Origin: an uncultured Nitrospirales bacterium
Lineage (GTDB): Bacteria > Nitrospirota > Nitrospiria > Nitrospirales > UBA8639
Direction of reading: 5' to 3'
NCBI GenBank assembly: GCA_951812745.1
Contig: OX638327.1
Location: forward strand, 744,001-808,000
Length of the DNA: 64,000 nt
Shown: positions 46,651 through 56,444 of the stretch, piece after piece
How the letters are laid out: the number at the start of each line of letters is the position of its first letter
How positions within the stretch are numbered: position 1 is the stretch's first letter
Translations under genes and position numbers: made by a program
Notes under the pieces: generated by a model
Databases searched by the model: none
What the model saw: only the letters and a program-made list of their open reading frames with translations
What the model was told of the DNA's origin: nothing

Positions 46651-47088
46651 ATGGCGAAGTCAATGCAATTGGCGTATCCGGTCACGTTGGAGACACAAGA
46701 AGAAGGCACAATATTCGTATCATTTCCGGATGTCCCCGAGGCGCTGACAGAAGGTACTACTGAACGAGAGGCACTGGCTGAGGCAGAAGATTGTCTTATT
46801 GCCGCTCTCGGTGGGTACATCAACGAACGGCGCAACATTCCGTGCCCGTCACCGGTGCGTGGATGCCCTGTCGTCATACTGCCGGCATTGGTAGCTGCCA
46901 AACTTGCCCTTTACCAAGCAATGCGCGAACAAGGCGTCAGCAATGTGGCATTGGCCGGACAACTTGGGATCATGGAAGGAGCCGTCAGGCGTCTGCTTGA
47001 CCTCGATCACCGTTCACACATTGGCCAGATAGAAGCGGCTCTCAAGATATTCGGAAAGCGGCTGGTAATTGCCGCACGTGCTGCATAG
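46651..47088 (+). CDS. hicB: HicB-type antitoxin with C-terminal DNA-binding domain
   Basis: A 145-residue protein. Residues 1-70 are the HicB fold (YPVTLETQEEGTIFVSFPDV then EALAEAEDCLIAAL). From about residue 90 a helix-turn-helix is seen (GVSNVALAGQLGIMEGAVRRLLD), which should bind the palindrome upstream of hicA. AAAAGGAGA precedes the ATG. Confidence 0.85.
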   Translation: MAKSMQLAYPVTLETQEEGTIFVSFPDVPEALTEGTTEREALAEAEDCLIAALGGYINERRNIPCPSPVRGCPVVILPALVAAKLALYQAMREQGVSNVALAGQLGIMEGAVRRLLDLDHRSHIGQIEAALKIFGKRLVIAARAA

Positions 47089-47137
47089 CCGAATGATTTG
47101 ACAACAGTTGATTCCGGGTTCCGTTCGGACACCCTCA

Positions 47138-47569
47138 ATGAATTTTGACCCCGCCATCACCGCACAAGAAGCCTTGGCCCGGGCATACGCCCACGATGAC
47201 CTGGGTGAGGCACAACCGGACATTGAAGAAGCGGAGGAAACGTTTTCTTCTGAAACGGGCTTGGAGGCCAGACGCGCCTATGACACCCTGCTTGACATCG
47301 GCGAGAATCTGCCGCAAGCCAAGGCGTTTCAGGAGTTTCTGATTTTCATTACCTGGCAGCAAGTCACGGAGGAAACCATTCCCCGCCATTTTCGCAAGGG
47401 GGTACAACTCACCGAACAATTCCTTGCCCGATTCGGCTCTCAAGTTCAAGGAACCGACGTATACGAGCGGATCGTCGCGATCAGACAGTCTTTCAAACAA
47501 GGGTTGGGCGACCGCGTCGAATCAATACGGGACGAGTACGACCGGGACGCGTTTCACGGCGGTGATTGA
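47138..47569 (+). CDS. hypothetical protein
   Basis: A 143-residue acidic helical protein, not recognised (DPAITAQEALARAYAHDDLG near the start). I chose ATG 47138; TTG 47108 is an in-frame alternative. No ribosome site is clear. It follows the hicAB pair by 50 bases but shows no toxin or antitoxin feature. Confidence 0.5.
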   Translation: MNFDPAITAQEALARAYAHDDLGEAQPDIEEAEETFSSETGLEARRAYDTLLDIGENLPQAKAFQEFLIFITWQQVTEETIPRHFRKGVQLTEQFLARFGSQVQGTDVYERIVAIRQSFKQGLGDRVESIRDEYDRDAFHGGD

Positions 47570-47572
47570 AAT

Positions 47573-47703
47573 TGTCAGATTACGCCTTCGGCTAACCCGA
47601 CCGACAAGACTCATCACCCTCACCTTTATCCTCTCCCATCAAGGGAGAGGACAGGCGCTTCACTCCCTCGCCCCTGGCGGGAGAGGGCTGGGGTGAGGGG
47701 GCG
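47573..47703. repeat. cluster of family C and A repeats
   Basis: A family C copy (AGATTACGCCTTCGGCTAAC) is followed by CCTCTCCCATCAAGGGAGAGG and CCCTCGCCCCTGGCGGGAGA, then GGGCTGGGGTGAGGGGG. Nothing else is seen in the 196-base gap. Confidence 0.7.
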
Positions 47704-47765
47704 GAGGTTGGGGATGACGGAATAGGCCATTTTCATATCAAGAGACTTAAGGAACCGCTGATTAA

Positions 47766-48566
47766 TTATTGGATTTCAACAGGCGTTCCGGTTTTGACCC
47801 CGAGTCTTTCCGCGGCGCGGCCTTCCTTCATAAACACTTCGAGATAACCGTTGCTGTTGATCAAGGCATCCGGCTTGTCCGCAGAGCCTTGCTCGTAATG
47901 TGTTTTGAGAGTGTCGATCGTGACGCCACCGATTTCAAAAGAAATGTCCTTGCGTTTGGTAAGGCTCTGAAGCGTTTGAATGTCCGCGGAAGTGACGTCG
48001 GTGATCACGTTGCCGAACCGGTCAACGTAGGCCACACGACCGTGAAGGGCCCCGTCCCTTACTTCGGGTTTCTGAATATCCAATTTTTCATAGTCCGCCA
48101 CGAGGCGACCATAGGCGCCTGGCGTCTGTCCCCGCGTGAGCCAGGCGGCGGATGGCGCGAATAAATCCCGGCCCTCAAACGTGGCTCCTTCCGAATCCAG
48201 ACGAAATTGGCGATTTTCGATTTGCCGTACCTCCACGGAGTGCTCGTTTTCGAAAATATACGTCAACACGCCATTGTCGGGGGCGACAAAGAAAAACCTC
48301 GACGTCGTGACGAGCAACCCTCGACGTGACGAGCCGACTCCCGGATCGACGACGACGACGTGCACGGTGCCGTCGGGGAAATAGTGATAACAGGAATTCA
48401 GAAGAAAAGCGGCCTCCTCGATGGAATACGGTTCCACGTTATGGGAGATATCCATGATACGGGCCTGGTTGTTAATGCCCAGGATCACCCCTTTCATGCT
48501 GGCGACAAAATGGTCCCGGGCGCCGAAGTCGGTCAACAGGGTCACGACGGATATGGCTGACGGCAT
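47766..48566 (-). CDS. SAM hydroxide adenosyltransferase (DUF62 family)
   Basis: Hydrolyses SAM to adenosine and methionine; related to the SAM-dependent fluorinase and chlorinase. It has LLTDFGARDHFVASMKGVIL at the N-terminus, VDPGVGSSRRG, FEGRDLFAPSAAWL and VDRFGNVITDVTS, with the conserved Asp and Arg used for water activation. The long insertion loop of the fluorinase is not evident. The 266 residues fit. It ends the minus-strand run after greA. Confidence 0.9.
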   Translation of the reverse strand: MPSAISVVTLLTDFGARDHFVASMKGVILGINNQARIMDISHNVEPYSIEEAAFLLNSCYHYFPDGTVHVVVVDPGVGSSRRGLLVTTSRFFFVAPDNGVLTYIFENEHSVEVRQIENRQFRLDSEGATFEGRDLFAPSAAWLTRGQTPGAYGRLVADYEKLDIQKPEVRDGALHGRVAYVDRFGNVITDVTSADIQTLQSLTKRKDISFEIGGVTIDTLKTHYEQGSADKPDALINSNGYLEVFMKEGRAAERLGVKTGTPVEIQ

Positions 48567-48570
48567 AGAG

Positions 48571-49044
48571 TTACTCCTGAAAAAAGATGTCTTGAATTTC
48601 GTACTCGATCATCCCGGCCGGCCGGTTCACCTGCACGACGTCCCCGATGCAATGACCGATTAATGCGCGGCCAATCGGAGATTGCACCGAAATCGAACCG
48701 TTTTTGAGGTCAGCTTCTTCCTGGCCAACGAGGGTGTACGTTTTCTCTTCTTCCGATTCGACATCCAGGAGGCGGACGGTGGTGCCGAACACGACGGTTT
48801 CACTGGGGCCGGTGCCGGACTCGATGACCTGTGCGTCGCCCAATTTATGTTCGATCTCGCTCATCCGCGTGTCAATAAATTGCTGTCGTTCCTTTGCCGC
48901 CTTGAATTCGGCGTTTTCCCGCAAATCCCCATGCTCCCGCGCTTCGGCGATGTCTTGAATGTTCTGTGGACGATCGACTTTCCGCAACCGGTCCAATTCA
49001 GCCTTGAGGGCCTCATATCCTTTTTTTGTCATCGGAACAGCCAT
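48571..49044 (-). CDS. greA: transcription elongation factor GreA
   Basis: Stimulates transcript cleavage by backtracked RNA polymerase. The N-terminal coiled coil holds the acidic tip HGDLRENAEFKAAKE, and the C-terminal FKBP-like domain contains SPIGRALIGH. The 157 residues are standard. GGAGG lies five bases before ATG 49044. Four bases from the next gene, so probably cotranscribed with it. Confidence 0.96.
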   Translation of the reverse strand: MAVPMTKKGYEALKAELDRLRKVDRPQNIQDIAEAREHGDLRENAEFKAAKERQQFIDTRMSEIEHKLGDAQVIESGTGPSETVVFGTTVRLLDVESEEEKTYTLVGQEEADLKNGSISVQSPIGRALIGHCIGDVVQVNRPAGMIEYEIQDIFFQE

Positions 49045-49116
49045 AATTCCTCCAAACGAAACTCCGTCTTCACCCTTATGAGGTCAAGGGGCATGCCTCA
49101 TGGTGCCTTTCGTTTT

Positions 49117-49155
49117 TTCCCTCCCCTTACCCCTCCTTACAAAGGAGAGAACCGG
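49117..49155. repeat. family B repeat, half copy
   Basis: TCCCTCCCCTTACCCCTCC and TTACAAAGGAGAG in the 222-base gap between carB and greA. The gap has no clear terminator. Confidence 0.55.
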
Positions 49156-49266
49156 CATGTCCGGGTCCGTGACCTTGGATGTGGCCTTATAAAAAATCAG
49201 GGCATTTTTCTACGAGAAATTGTCACCGTCTACTATTCTTGATAAATCCGAAAGACGCTCTCATTC

Positions 49267-52200
49267 TCAGGTCGGATGATAGTCCTGCAACGGTTTGATC
49301 GTGAGTGAAGATTTCCTCATGGCCTCGATGGCCGTCACCGCCGCCTGAATGCCCTGGATCGTCGTGAAATACGGAATATTCTGTTGAAGAGCTTCCCGTC
49401 GAATCGGCAGCGAATCATTATGTGAGGAGGCGGTGCCCACAGTATTGACGACCAACTGGGCTTGGCGGTTCTTGATGTGATCCACGAGATGAGGGCGTCC
49501 CTCTTTCACTTTATTGACGGGCTCCACGTCGAGGCCGCGTTCGAGTAAATACGCGGCGGTTCCCCGTGTGGCCTGGAGCGTGAACCCCAGCGCCTGCAAT
49601 CGTTCGGCGACGTTGACCGTGCCAGGCTTGTCTCCATCTTTCACGCTCATGATAATCGTGCCGGCATGAGGCAGGCTCAAACCCGCGGCCGCCTGGGATT
49701 TCGCAAACGCCCATCCGAAATCCTGATCGATCCCCATCACTTCTCCTGTCGAACGCATTTCAGGACCCAGGAGTACGTCAACGTTTCCCAGCTTCGTAAA
49801 GGGGAACACCGATTCCTTGACCGCGATATGCCGCGCCACCGGAGCCCTGGTGAAATTCAGGTCCCGGAGTGAATGCCCAACCATGGTTTTCATAGCAAGT
49901 TTCGCCAATGGGATTCCAATGGTTTTGCTCACGAATGGGACCGTACGGGAAGCCCGGGGGTTCACTTCCAAGACAAACACGTCATCCCCCTGAACGGCAA
50001 ATTGCACGTTCATGAGACCGACCACGTGCAGTTCACGCGCCAGAGCCACCGTCTGGGTGCGAATCCGATCGATCAATGCGGTTGTCAACGAGTGCGGAGG
50101 GAGGGAGCAGGCGGAATCCCCCGAATGAATGCCGGCTTCTTCCACGTGCTCCATGATGCCGGCCACGACAACTTCGACCCCGTCGGAAACCGCATCCACG
50201 TCAACCTCGATGGCATCGGTCAAATACTGGTCGATCAAGAGTGGGTATTGGTCGGTGGTGATGACCGTGTTTTTGACGTACGACCGAAGCGAGGGTTCAT
50301 CGTAGACGATCTGCATCGCCCGCCCGCCCAGGACGTACGATGGACGGACGATGACCGGATACCCGATGTGCGAGGCAACGGCAAAAGCTTCCTCGCCGGA
50401 GCGTGCAAGGCCGTTTCGTGGTTGCCGGAGACCCAACGCGGTGAGCAATACACTGAACCGTTCACGATCTTCGGCCCGGTCGATCGCGTCAGGACTTGTG
50501 CCTAAAATCGGAATCCCCGCCCGGGCCAGTGGAAGTGCCAACTTGAGCGGCGTTTGCCCGCCGAATTGCACGACGACGCCCATGGGCCGTTCCACTTCCA
50601 TGATGTTCAAGACGTCTTCTTCGACAAGCGGTTCGAAATAGAGTCGATCGGACGTGTCATAATCCGTGCTCACCGTTTCTGGATTGCAATTGACCATGAT
50701 GGTTTCAATGCCCAATTCCCGTAAGGCCATGGTGGCATGGACACAGCAATAGTCGAATTCGATCCCCTGCCCGATCCGGTTCGGTCCGCCACCCAGGATA
50801 ACGACCTTTTCCCGGTTGGTCGGGCGCGCTTCGCACTCACGGCCGTACGTGGAATACAAATAGGGGGTGAAGGCTTCAAATTCGGCGGCGCAGGTATCGA
50901 CCCGCGAATACGTGACGTGAGGCAAACGGTCGTTCCGAAAGGTCCGCACGGCCGCGGCCGTGGTGTCGAGTAATTGAGCCAAACGTTGATCCGAAAACCC
51001 TAAACGCTTTGCCTCCTTGAGCAGCTCGAGCCCATCCGGGCCGTCGAACACCGCGTCCGGTATCGTCACGGTTTCAGTCGTTGTTTCCCGAGCGCAGGCA
51101 CGGGCTTGACCCAACAGTCGTTGTTCAAATAGCACGAGTTCCTCGATTTGATCCAAAAACCAGGGATCAACGTGCGTGGCCGCAAAGATTTCGGTTTTGG
51201 AAATGCCGGTTCGCAGGCCGTCCGCGATATGCCAGGGACGATCCGGATGAGCCGTTCGGATGGCCGTACGAATGTGCTCCGGAACGGACGGGCTGAGATC
51301 GTCTCCGGGAAGGAAATGATCCAAGGCACTGAGGGAGATCAAGCCGCACCGGTCCGTTTCCAGAGACCGTAAGGCTTTCTGAAAGGCTTCCTTGAACGTT
51401 CGTCCCAACGCCATCGCCTCGCCGACGGATTTCATTTGGGTCGTGAGCGTGGGATTGGAGCCAAGGAATTTTTCAAAAGCAAAGCGCGGAATTTTGACGA
51501 CGACGTAGTCGATCGTGGGTTCAAAGGAGGCTTGGGTCACCTGGGTAATGTCATTGGCAATCTCATCCAGGGTATACCCGACGGCCAATTTCGCTGCGAT
51601 CTTCGCAATCGGAAAGCCGGTAGCCTTGGAGGCCAAGGCCGAACTCCGTGATACACGCGGATTCATCTCAATCACGATCATCTCCCCGTTTTCGGGGTTG
51701 AGGGCAAATTGAATATTTGAGCCGCCGGTATCAACGCCGATTTCCTGGATAATGCGAATCGCCGCATCCCGCATGCGTTGATACTCTTTATCCGTCAGGG
51801 TCATGGCCGGAGCCACCGTGATACTGTCACCGGTATGAATGCCCATGGCGTCAAAGTTTTCTATAGGGCAGACAATCACGACGTTATCGTTCAGGTCTCG
51901 CATGACCTCGAGTTCATATTCCTTCCATCCGATCAACGACCGTTCGATCAACGCCTCCCCGACCGGACTCGTGAGGAGCGCCCAATCGACGTACCGCTCG
52001 AATTCTTCACGATTGTAGGCGATATTTCCCCCGGTTCCCCCTAACGTGAAGGATGGGCGGACAATGGCCGGAAATCCGACGATTTCCAAAAAACTCATGG
52101 CGTCTTCCCGGTTTCGAATCAAGCGGCTCAAGGGCGTGGCGAGGCCGATGTGTTCCATGGCCCGTTTAAAAGCCTCACGATCTTCAGCCTTGTTAATGGC

Positions 52201-52563
52201 TTCGTAATTGGCCCCGATGAGCTGCACGTTGTATTTTTCCAGAGCGCCCCGTTCCTGCAGGCTCATGGTCACGTTCAGCGCCGTTTGGCCGCCCATCGTG
52301 GGGAGCAGGGCATCGGGACGTTCCTCTTCAAGAATGCGTTCCACCACCTCGACCGTGATGGGTTCGATGTACGTGCGGTCCGCCAGTTCGGGATCGGTCA
52401 TGATGGTGGCGGGATTACTGTTGATAAGCACGACTTCATACCCTTCCTGTTTCAGGGTCTTACAGGCTTGGGTACCGGAATAGTCGAATTCACAGGCTTG
52501 GCCGATCACAATGGGCCCCGAGCCGATGAGCAGGATGCGCCGTAAGTCGTTCCGTTTCGGCAT
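49267..52563 (-). CDS. carB: carbamoyl-phosphate synthase large subunit
   Basis: Makes carbamoyl phosphate from bicarbonate, ATP and ammonia from CarA. Two homologous ATP-grasp halves begin [20 protein letters not shown] and [20 protein letters not shown]. The C-terminal MGS-like domain (from about residue 935), which binds UMP in relatives, follows. The 1098 residues fit. Last pyrimidine gene of the cluster, seven bases after the M48 gene. Confidence 0.97.
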   Translation of the reverse strand: MPKRNDLRRILLIGSGPIVIGQACEFDYSGTQACKTLKQEGYEVVLINSNPATIMTDPELADRTYIEPITVEVVERILEEERPDALLPTMGGQTALNVTMSLQERGALEKYNVQLIGANYEAINKAEDREAFKRAMEHIGLATPLSRLIRNREDAMSFLEIVGFPAIVRPSFTLGGTGGNIAYNREEFERYVDWALLTSPVGEALIERSLIGWKEYELEVMRDLNDNVVIVCPIENFDAMGIHTGDSITVAPAMTLTDKEYQRMRDAAIRIIQEIGVDTGGSNIQFALNPENGEMIVIEMNPRVSRSSALASKATGFPIAKIAAKLAVGYTLDEIANDITQVTQASFEPTIDYVVVKIPRFAFEKFLGSNPTLTTQMKSVGEAMALGRTFKEAFQKALRSLETDRCGLISLSALDHFLPGDDLSPSVPEHIRTAIRTAHPDRPWHIADGLRTGISKTEIFAATHVDPWFLDQIEELVLFEQRLLGQARACARETTTETVTIPDAVFDGPDGLELLKEAKRLGFSDQRLAQLLDTTAAAVRTFRNDRLPHVTYSRVDTCAAEFEAFTPYLYSTYGRECEARPTNREKVVILGGGPNRIGQGIEFDYCCVHATMALRELGIETIMVNCNPETVSTDYDTSDRLYFEPLVEEDVLNIMEVERPMGVVVQFGGQTPLKLALPLARAGIPILGTSPDAIDRAEDRERFSVLLTALGLRQPRNGLARSGEEAFAVASHIGYPVIVRPSYVLGGRAMQIVYDEPSLRSYVKNTVITTDQYPLLIDQYLTDAIEVDVDAVSDGVEVVVAGIMEHVEEAGIHSGDSACSLPPHSLTTALIDRIRTQTVALARELHVVGLMNVQFAVQGDDVFVLEVNPRASRTVPFVSKTIGIPLAKLAMKTMVGHSLRDLNFTRAPVARHIAVKESVFPFTKLGNVDVLLGPEMRSTGEVMGIDQDFGWAFAKSQAAAGLSLPHAGTIIMSVKDGDKPGTVNVAERLQALGFTLQATRGTAAYLLERGLDVEPVNKVKEGRPHLVDHIKNRQAQLVVNTVGTASSHNDSLPIRREALQQNIPYFTTIQGIQAAVTAIEAMRKSSLTIKPLQDYHPT

Positions 52564-52569
52564 GGACGA

Positions 52570-53481
52570 TCAGTTCACCGACGTTGAAGCCGGAGCCGTT
52601 GCCGAGGATTCAGGGATGCCGGCGTCAGGGTCGGGGGCGACGTCGTGAGGTCGATAATGCTTCATGGCATCGGGAATCCAGGCCTGAATCTGTCGAATCC
52701 GTGTGACGTCCGAAGGGTGAGTCGAAAGAAATTCAGGAACGGCCGCATTTGATCGGAAACAGAACTTCCCGATCATTTGCCGTGGGCATCCACTCATTCG
52801 CTCCCAAAAACCGACAGCCTCACGCGGATCATACCCGGCCTTCGCCATCAGTTGCAGGCCGACATAGTCCGCTTCCGATTCCTGCCTCCGGTTATGCGGA
52901 AGCGTGACACCCACGCCGTACGCGCTCATGGCCCCCATGGCCAGCTGCGGGTTGACGGCGCCGCTGGCCGCGCCGGCGAGGATGCCTATCTGGGCAATCT
53001 GATCGAGAATCCCGCGGCTCATGCGTTCGGCGCCATGCCGCTGAAGAGCATGCGCGACCTCATGGGCCATGACCGTGGCCAGCCCGTCTTCGTTCTTCGC
53101 GTGTTTCAGGATGCCCGTAAAAATCGCGACCTTTCCTCCGGGAAGGGCAAAGGCATTCACCATTCGGTCGTCTTGAATCACCGCAAATTCCCAATGATAT
53201 TCGGGTTTGTCGGCTGCCGCTGCGATGCGCCGGCCGACGCGATTGACCATTTCATTGATTTCGGGATTGACGCTGAGCTGAGCCTGTCGCAGCACGTCTC
53301 GAAAGGCACTGATCCCCAAGGCGATTTCCTTTTCCTCCGAGAGAAAGATGACTTGATCCCGCGCGGTCCCCGGGGCTTTGACGCAGCCGGCCACAAGCAG
53401 AAGCCCACAGAGGATTGCCATGGTCCGGAGCGTGGACAGGGGCATCAAGAAATTCATGTCATCGCGATTAGTTCCACGCAT
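52570..53481 (-). CDS. M48 family zinc metalloprotease, lipoprotein
   Basis: Exported Ste24/LoiP-like protease. A signal with a lipobox (LLLVAGC) is followed by the zinc motif HEVAHALQRH and the third ligand in RRQESEADYVG. C-terminal tail rich in Pro, Ser and Thr. The start is ATG 53481, with AGGAA upstream; ATG 53457 gives a shorter signal peptide. Likely active in envelope or outer-membrane protein quality control. Sits between sppA and carB. Confidence 0.9.
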   Translation of the reverse strand: MRGTNRDDMNFLMPLSTLRTMAILCGLLLVAGCVKAPGTARDQVIFLSEEKEIALGISAFRDVLRQAQLSVNPEINEMVNRVGRRIAAAADKPEYHWEFAVIQDDRMVNAFALPGGKVAIFTGILKHAKNEDGLATVMAHEVAHALQRHGAERMSRGILDQIAQIGILAGAASGAVNPQLAMGAMSAYGVGVTLPHNRRQESEADYVGLQLMAKAGYDPREAVGFWERMSGCPRQMIGKFCFRSNAAVPEFLSTHPSDVTRIRQIQAWIPDAMKHYRPHDVAPDPDAGIPESSATAPASTSVN

Positions 53482-53492
53482 AGCCGTCGTTC

Positions 53493-54461
53493 CTACGGCA
53501 ACCAGAGATACATGAATGCCGGAGTGCTTCCCGCCAACAGCAGCGAAACCGGATCGAGTTTGGGAAACGCCCAATCGGTCCGACCCGGTCCTCCGGTTCC
53601 TTGGGCATAAATATTCGGATGATTTCCACCTGAACGCCGGTACATGACCACCCGAGCATCTTCGATTCCTGCCTCTTTTTTGGCAAGCTCAAGAGCATCA
53701 TCCAGATAGCCTATCGTATCAATCAAGCCATGATCCTTGGCCTGCGTCGCCGAATAAATTCGACCATCGGCCAACTGACGAATGGTTTCGGGTTTCAGAT
53801 CCGGTCTCCCCTGTTCAATGACCTCAAGGAATCGGGCGTAAAAGGAATCGATCACGCCTTGAAAAATGGCGCGATCCTGATCGGTCATGGTGCGGAACGG
53901 TGACCCCATGTCTTTATGAGGTCCTGACGTGACCGCGTCGGCCCGGACACCTATTTTTTCCATCAGCCCCGACGCATTGAGCGTCAGCATAATGACCCCA
54001 AGACTGCCGGTTACCGATGATGGATGCGCCACGACTCGATCGGCGGCCATCGCCACGTAATAACCACCCGAAGTGCCCAGGGCCATGATGGAGGCGATGA
54101 TTGGAACGTCCCGGGTTTTTTTCAGTTCCTGAATTTCATGATACAAGATATCCGAAGCCGTGACCGTCCCTCCCGGCGTATTGATCCGCAACACGATCGC
54201 CTTGACGTCCTCGTCGGCGGCGGCCCTGGTGAGTTCCTCCTTGAATCGCGCGGGCAGGCTGAGCCGGTCAACGAACCGGTCGAGAACGCCACTGGGTTTG
54301 GCCGAGGTCAAAACCCCGGAAATCTCGACCAGCAGGACTTTATCCCGGCCCTCGCCCGACAGCACGACTTCCTGCAAGGGGCTCGTTTTGGGGATGACGG
54401 ACACGGTCACACAGCCCATCATCGTCAACAACATGAGACTGAGCAGAAGGAATTTAGGCAT
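53493..54461 (-). CDS. sppA: signal peptide peptidase SppA
   Basis: Membrane-associated peptidase that degrades cleaved signal peptides. The Ser/Lys dyad is in GTSGGYYVAMAAD (Ser) and SGPHKDMGSP (Lys). The N-terminus ends in a lipobox-like MMGC. At 322 residues it is the short, single-domain form. Overlaps carA by eight bases. Confidence 0.92.
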   Translation of the reverse strand: MPKFLLLSLMLLTMMGCVTVSVIPKTSPLQEVVLSGEGRDKVLLVEISGVLTSAKPSGVLDRFVDRLSLPARFKEELTRAAADEDVKAIVLRINTPGGTVTASDILYHEIQELKKTRDVPIIASIMALGTSGGYYVAMAADRVVAHPSSVTGSLGVIMLTLNASGLMEKIGVRADAVTSGPHKDMGSPFRTMTDQDRAIFQGVIDSFYARFLEVIEQGRPDLKPETIRQLADGRIYSATQAKDHGLIDTIGYLDDALELAKKEAGIEDARVVMYRRSGGNHPNIYAQGTGGPGRTDWAFPKLDPVSLLLAGSTPAFMYLWLP

Positions 54462-55626
54462 GGGCTTGTTCCATCATGGCTCGGAATTGACCGAACAGGT
54501 AAGACGAATCATGCGGGCCGGGAGCGGCCTCGGGATGATATTGGACCGAAAGAACCGGCGCCGTTCTTCCGACAAGCCCCTCCAAACATTCATCATTGAG
54601 ACTCACGTGCGTCGGTTCGAATAACCCCCAGGGTGTCTCCAACAGCCCATTGGCGTGTTCCGCTGAAGACAGACGAACCGCGAAGTTATGGTTTTGTGAG
54701 GTAATCTCCACTTTTCGGGATCGTAGATCCAGCACGGGATGGTTGGCGCCATGGTGTCCGAACTTTAATTTATACGAGGAGAGTCCTAGTGCCAGTCCCA
54801 ATATCTGGTGACCCAGACAGATTCCCATGACCGGCCGCCACCCGATCAGATCCTGAATATGAGGAACCGCGTACGACGCGCCCTCAGGGTCCCCGGGTCC
54901 ATTGGACAAAAGAACGCCGTCCGGATTCATCGCTCGAACCGTCTCGGCGGTGGTGGAAGCGGGGACCACGGTGACGGCACACCCTTCATCCACCAGCCGC
55001 CGCAAAATGTTCTGTTTCACCCCGAAATCATAGACCACCACCAGGAATTGTCTGGTCGGAGTCGGATTGATTTTCCCGCTTGCATTCAAATGCTGCGGCC
55101 AGGTCCCTGTGCCTTCTTTCCATTGATAGGTAGAATCGCAGGTCACGGTTCCAACTAAATCCCGTCCGGAAATGGAAGGCAATGCATGGGCTTTCGCAAC
55201 GAGACTGTCCTGATCTCCGTCAACGTGGGAGATGACCCCTGCCTGCGAACCATGCGTGCGCAGGTGACGCGTGAGATACCGGGTGTCGATGCCTTCAATG
55301 CCCACGATTCGATGATGCACCAGATACTCGTGCAACGAAAGCTCCGAGCGCCAATTGCTGGGACGACGAGCAGCCTCAGTCACGATGAATCCCTCGGCCC
55401 ACGTGCGCCGTGATTCGTTATCCTCCGGCGAAATTCCATAATTGCCGATATGGGGACAGGTCATCAGGACCATCTGGCCCTTGTAGGATGGATCCGTGAG
55501 GATTTCCTGATATCCCGTCATCGCGGTATTGAACACCACCTCACCGGACGCTTCGCCCTCAAATCCCAAAGCCCGTCCTTCAAGGACGGTCCCGTCGGCT
55601 AATGCAAGTATCGCTTTTTTCATCAT
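54454..55626 (-). CDS. carA: carbamoyl-phosphate synthase small subunit
   Basis: Glutaminase subunit that passes ammonia to CarB. The N-terminal domain starts KAILALADGTVLEGRALG. The class I amidotransferase has the nucleophile in GICLGHQILG and His/Glu in YHPEAAPGPHDS. The 390 residues are normal. Either ATG 55626 or 55623 may be used; AGG is close upstream. Confidence 0.96.
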   Translation of the reverse strand: MMKKAILALADGTVLEGRALGFEGEASGEVVFNTAMTGYQEILTDPSYKGQMVLMTCPHIGNYGISPEDNESRRTWAEGFIVTEAARRPSNWRSELSLHEYLVHHRIVGIEGIDTRYLTRHLRTHGSQAGVISHVDGDQDSLVAKAHALPSISGRDLVGTVTCDSTYQWKEGTGTWPQHLNASGKINPTPTRQFLVVVYDFGVKQNILRRLVDEGCAVTVVPASTTAETVRAMNPDGVLLSNGPGDPEGASYAVPHIQDLIGWRPVMGICLGHQILGLALGLSSYKLKFGHHGANHPVLDLRSRKVEITSQNHNFAVRLSSAEHANGLLETPWGLFEPTHVSLNDECLEGLVGRTAPVLSVQYHPEAAPGPHDSSYLFGQFRAMMEQAHA

Positions 55627-55655
55627 CCTATAGATATCTTTCCGGCTGCCTCCGC

Positions 55656-55746
55656 ACCCACCCTCCTGTCATCCTCGGCCCCGGAGCGAAACTCCGCAAG
55701 AAAAAAACAACTCTGGATTCCTGCGTTCGCGGGAATGACAAATTCG
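55656..55746. repeat. family E-like repeat
   Basis: CTGTCATCCTCGGCCCCGG with TGGATTCCTGCGTTCGCGGG and AATGACA, in the 150-base gap before carA. Similar to the inverted pair at 22340-22465. Confidence 0.5.
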
Positions 55747-55779
55747 GCATGTTGCCGGCTATTTGCATATCAATGACCC

Positions 55780-56316
55780 TCATTCAAAACCGAATGCGCC
55801 TCTGTTCCGAACCCAATGACGGAACTTGACCACGAGCAAACTGACGGCAAGCCCGGCATTGATCAGATGGAGGGCCCGCACGACCATGTGCATTCGAAAA
55901 AAAGCCTCAAGGGCCGTTTTCTTGGCCTCCTGCGAGTCCGCGGCAAATGCCGCCTCCTGTAAGGCGACGGCCTTTGGTCCCAATACCACGACAACCAAAC
56001 ACGTGACAAACGTCAGGACCACCAACAGGCCGGCCTCGGATCGTCTCAACGGAAGACTCTCATCCGGCTCCTGCCGGTGTTTCCAATATCGAAAAAGAGC
56101 CGTTCCGATCAGCACGACGACGACGCCACTCGTCAGGGCATTATACCCGTCAAAGACACGACGTAAAAACCGGCCGCCCGTTTCCATGTCCAGGGTATTG
56201 AACACCGCGGGGATGACGGCCACAAGAAGTACAGCCAAGCCCCCAATCCACATCATGAGGCCGAGCAATTCCAGCAAAGAACAGGAGAGTAGCCATCCTG
56301 ACGTGCGTCGAGCCAT
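55780..56316 (-). CDS. DUF4149-like membrane protein
   Basis: A 178-residue protein with four membrane helices (LLELLGLMMWIGGLAVLLVA, LTSGVVVVLIGTALF, LLVVLTFVTCLVVVVLGP, NAGLAVSLLVVKF). It resembles the DUF4149/TMEM205 group, whose role is unknown. It lies between pyrC and carA in the same direction, flanked by repeats on both sides, so it may be an insert in the pyr unit. Confidence 0.72.
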   Translation of the reverse strand: MARRTSGWLLSCSLLELLGLMMWIGGLAVLLVAVIPAVFNTLDMETGGRFLRRVFDGYNALTSGVVVVLIGTALFRYWKHRQEPDESLPLRRSEAGLLVVLTFVTCLVVVVLGPKAVALQEAAFAADSQEAKKTALEAFFRMHMVVRALHLINAGLAVSLLVVKFRHWVRNRGAFGFE

Positions 56317-56369
56317 TCATCTCTCCCGGCGCGCAACGCGCCCCGGATACGGCCGGCCTGTCATTCTTG

Positions 56370-56430
56370 ATCCCCCTCTTTTGTAAAGACGGGGACTTTT
56401 TCCGAAGAGGGAAAAGTCGGGAGGTAGAGC
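56370..56430. repeat. family B repeat
   Basis: CCCCTCTTTTGTAAAGACGG then ACTTTTTCCGAAGAGGG and GTCGGGAGGTAGAG, close to the left part of the copy at 33078. Confidence 0.7.
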
Positions 56431-56444
56431 TTGTATTATTTTAC

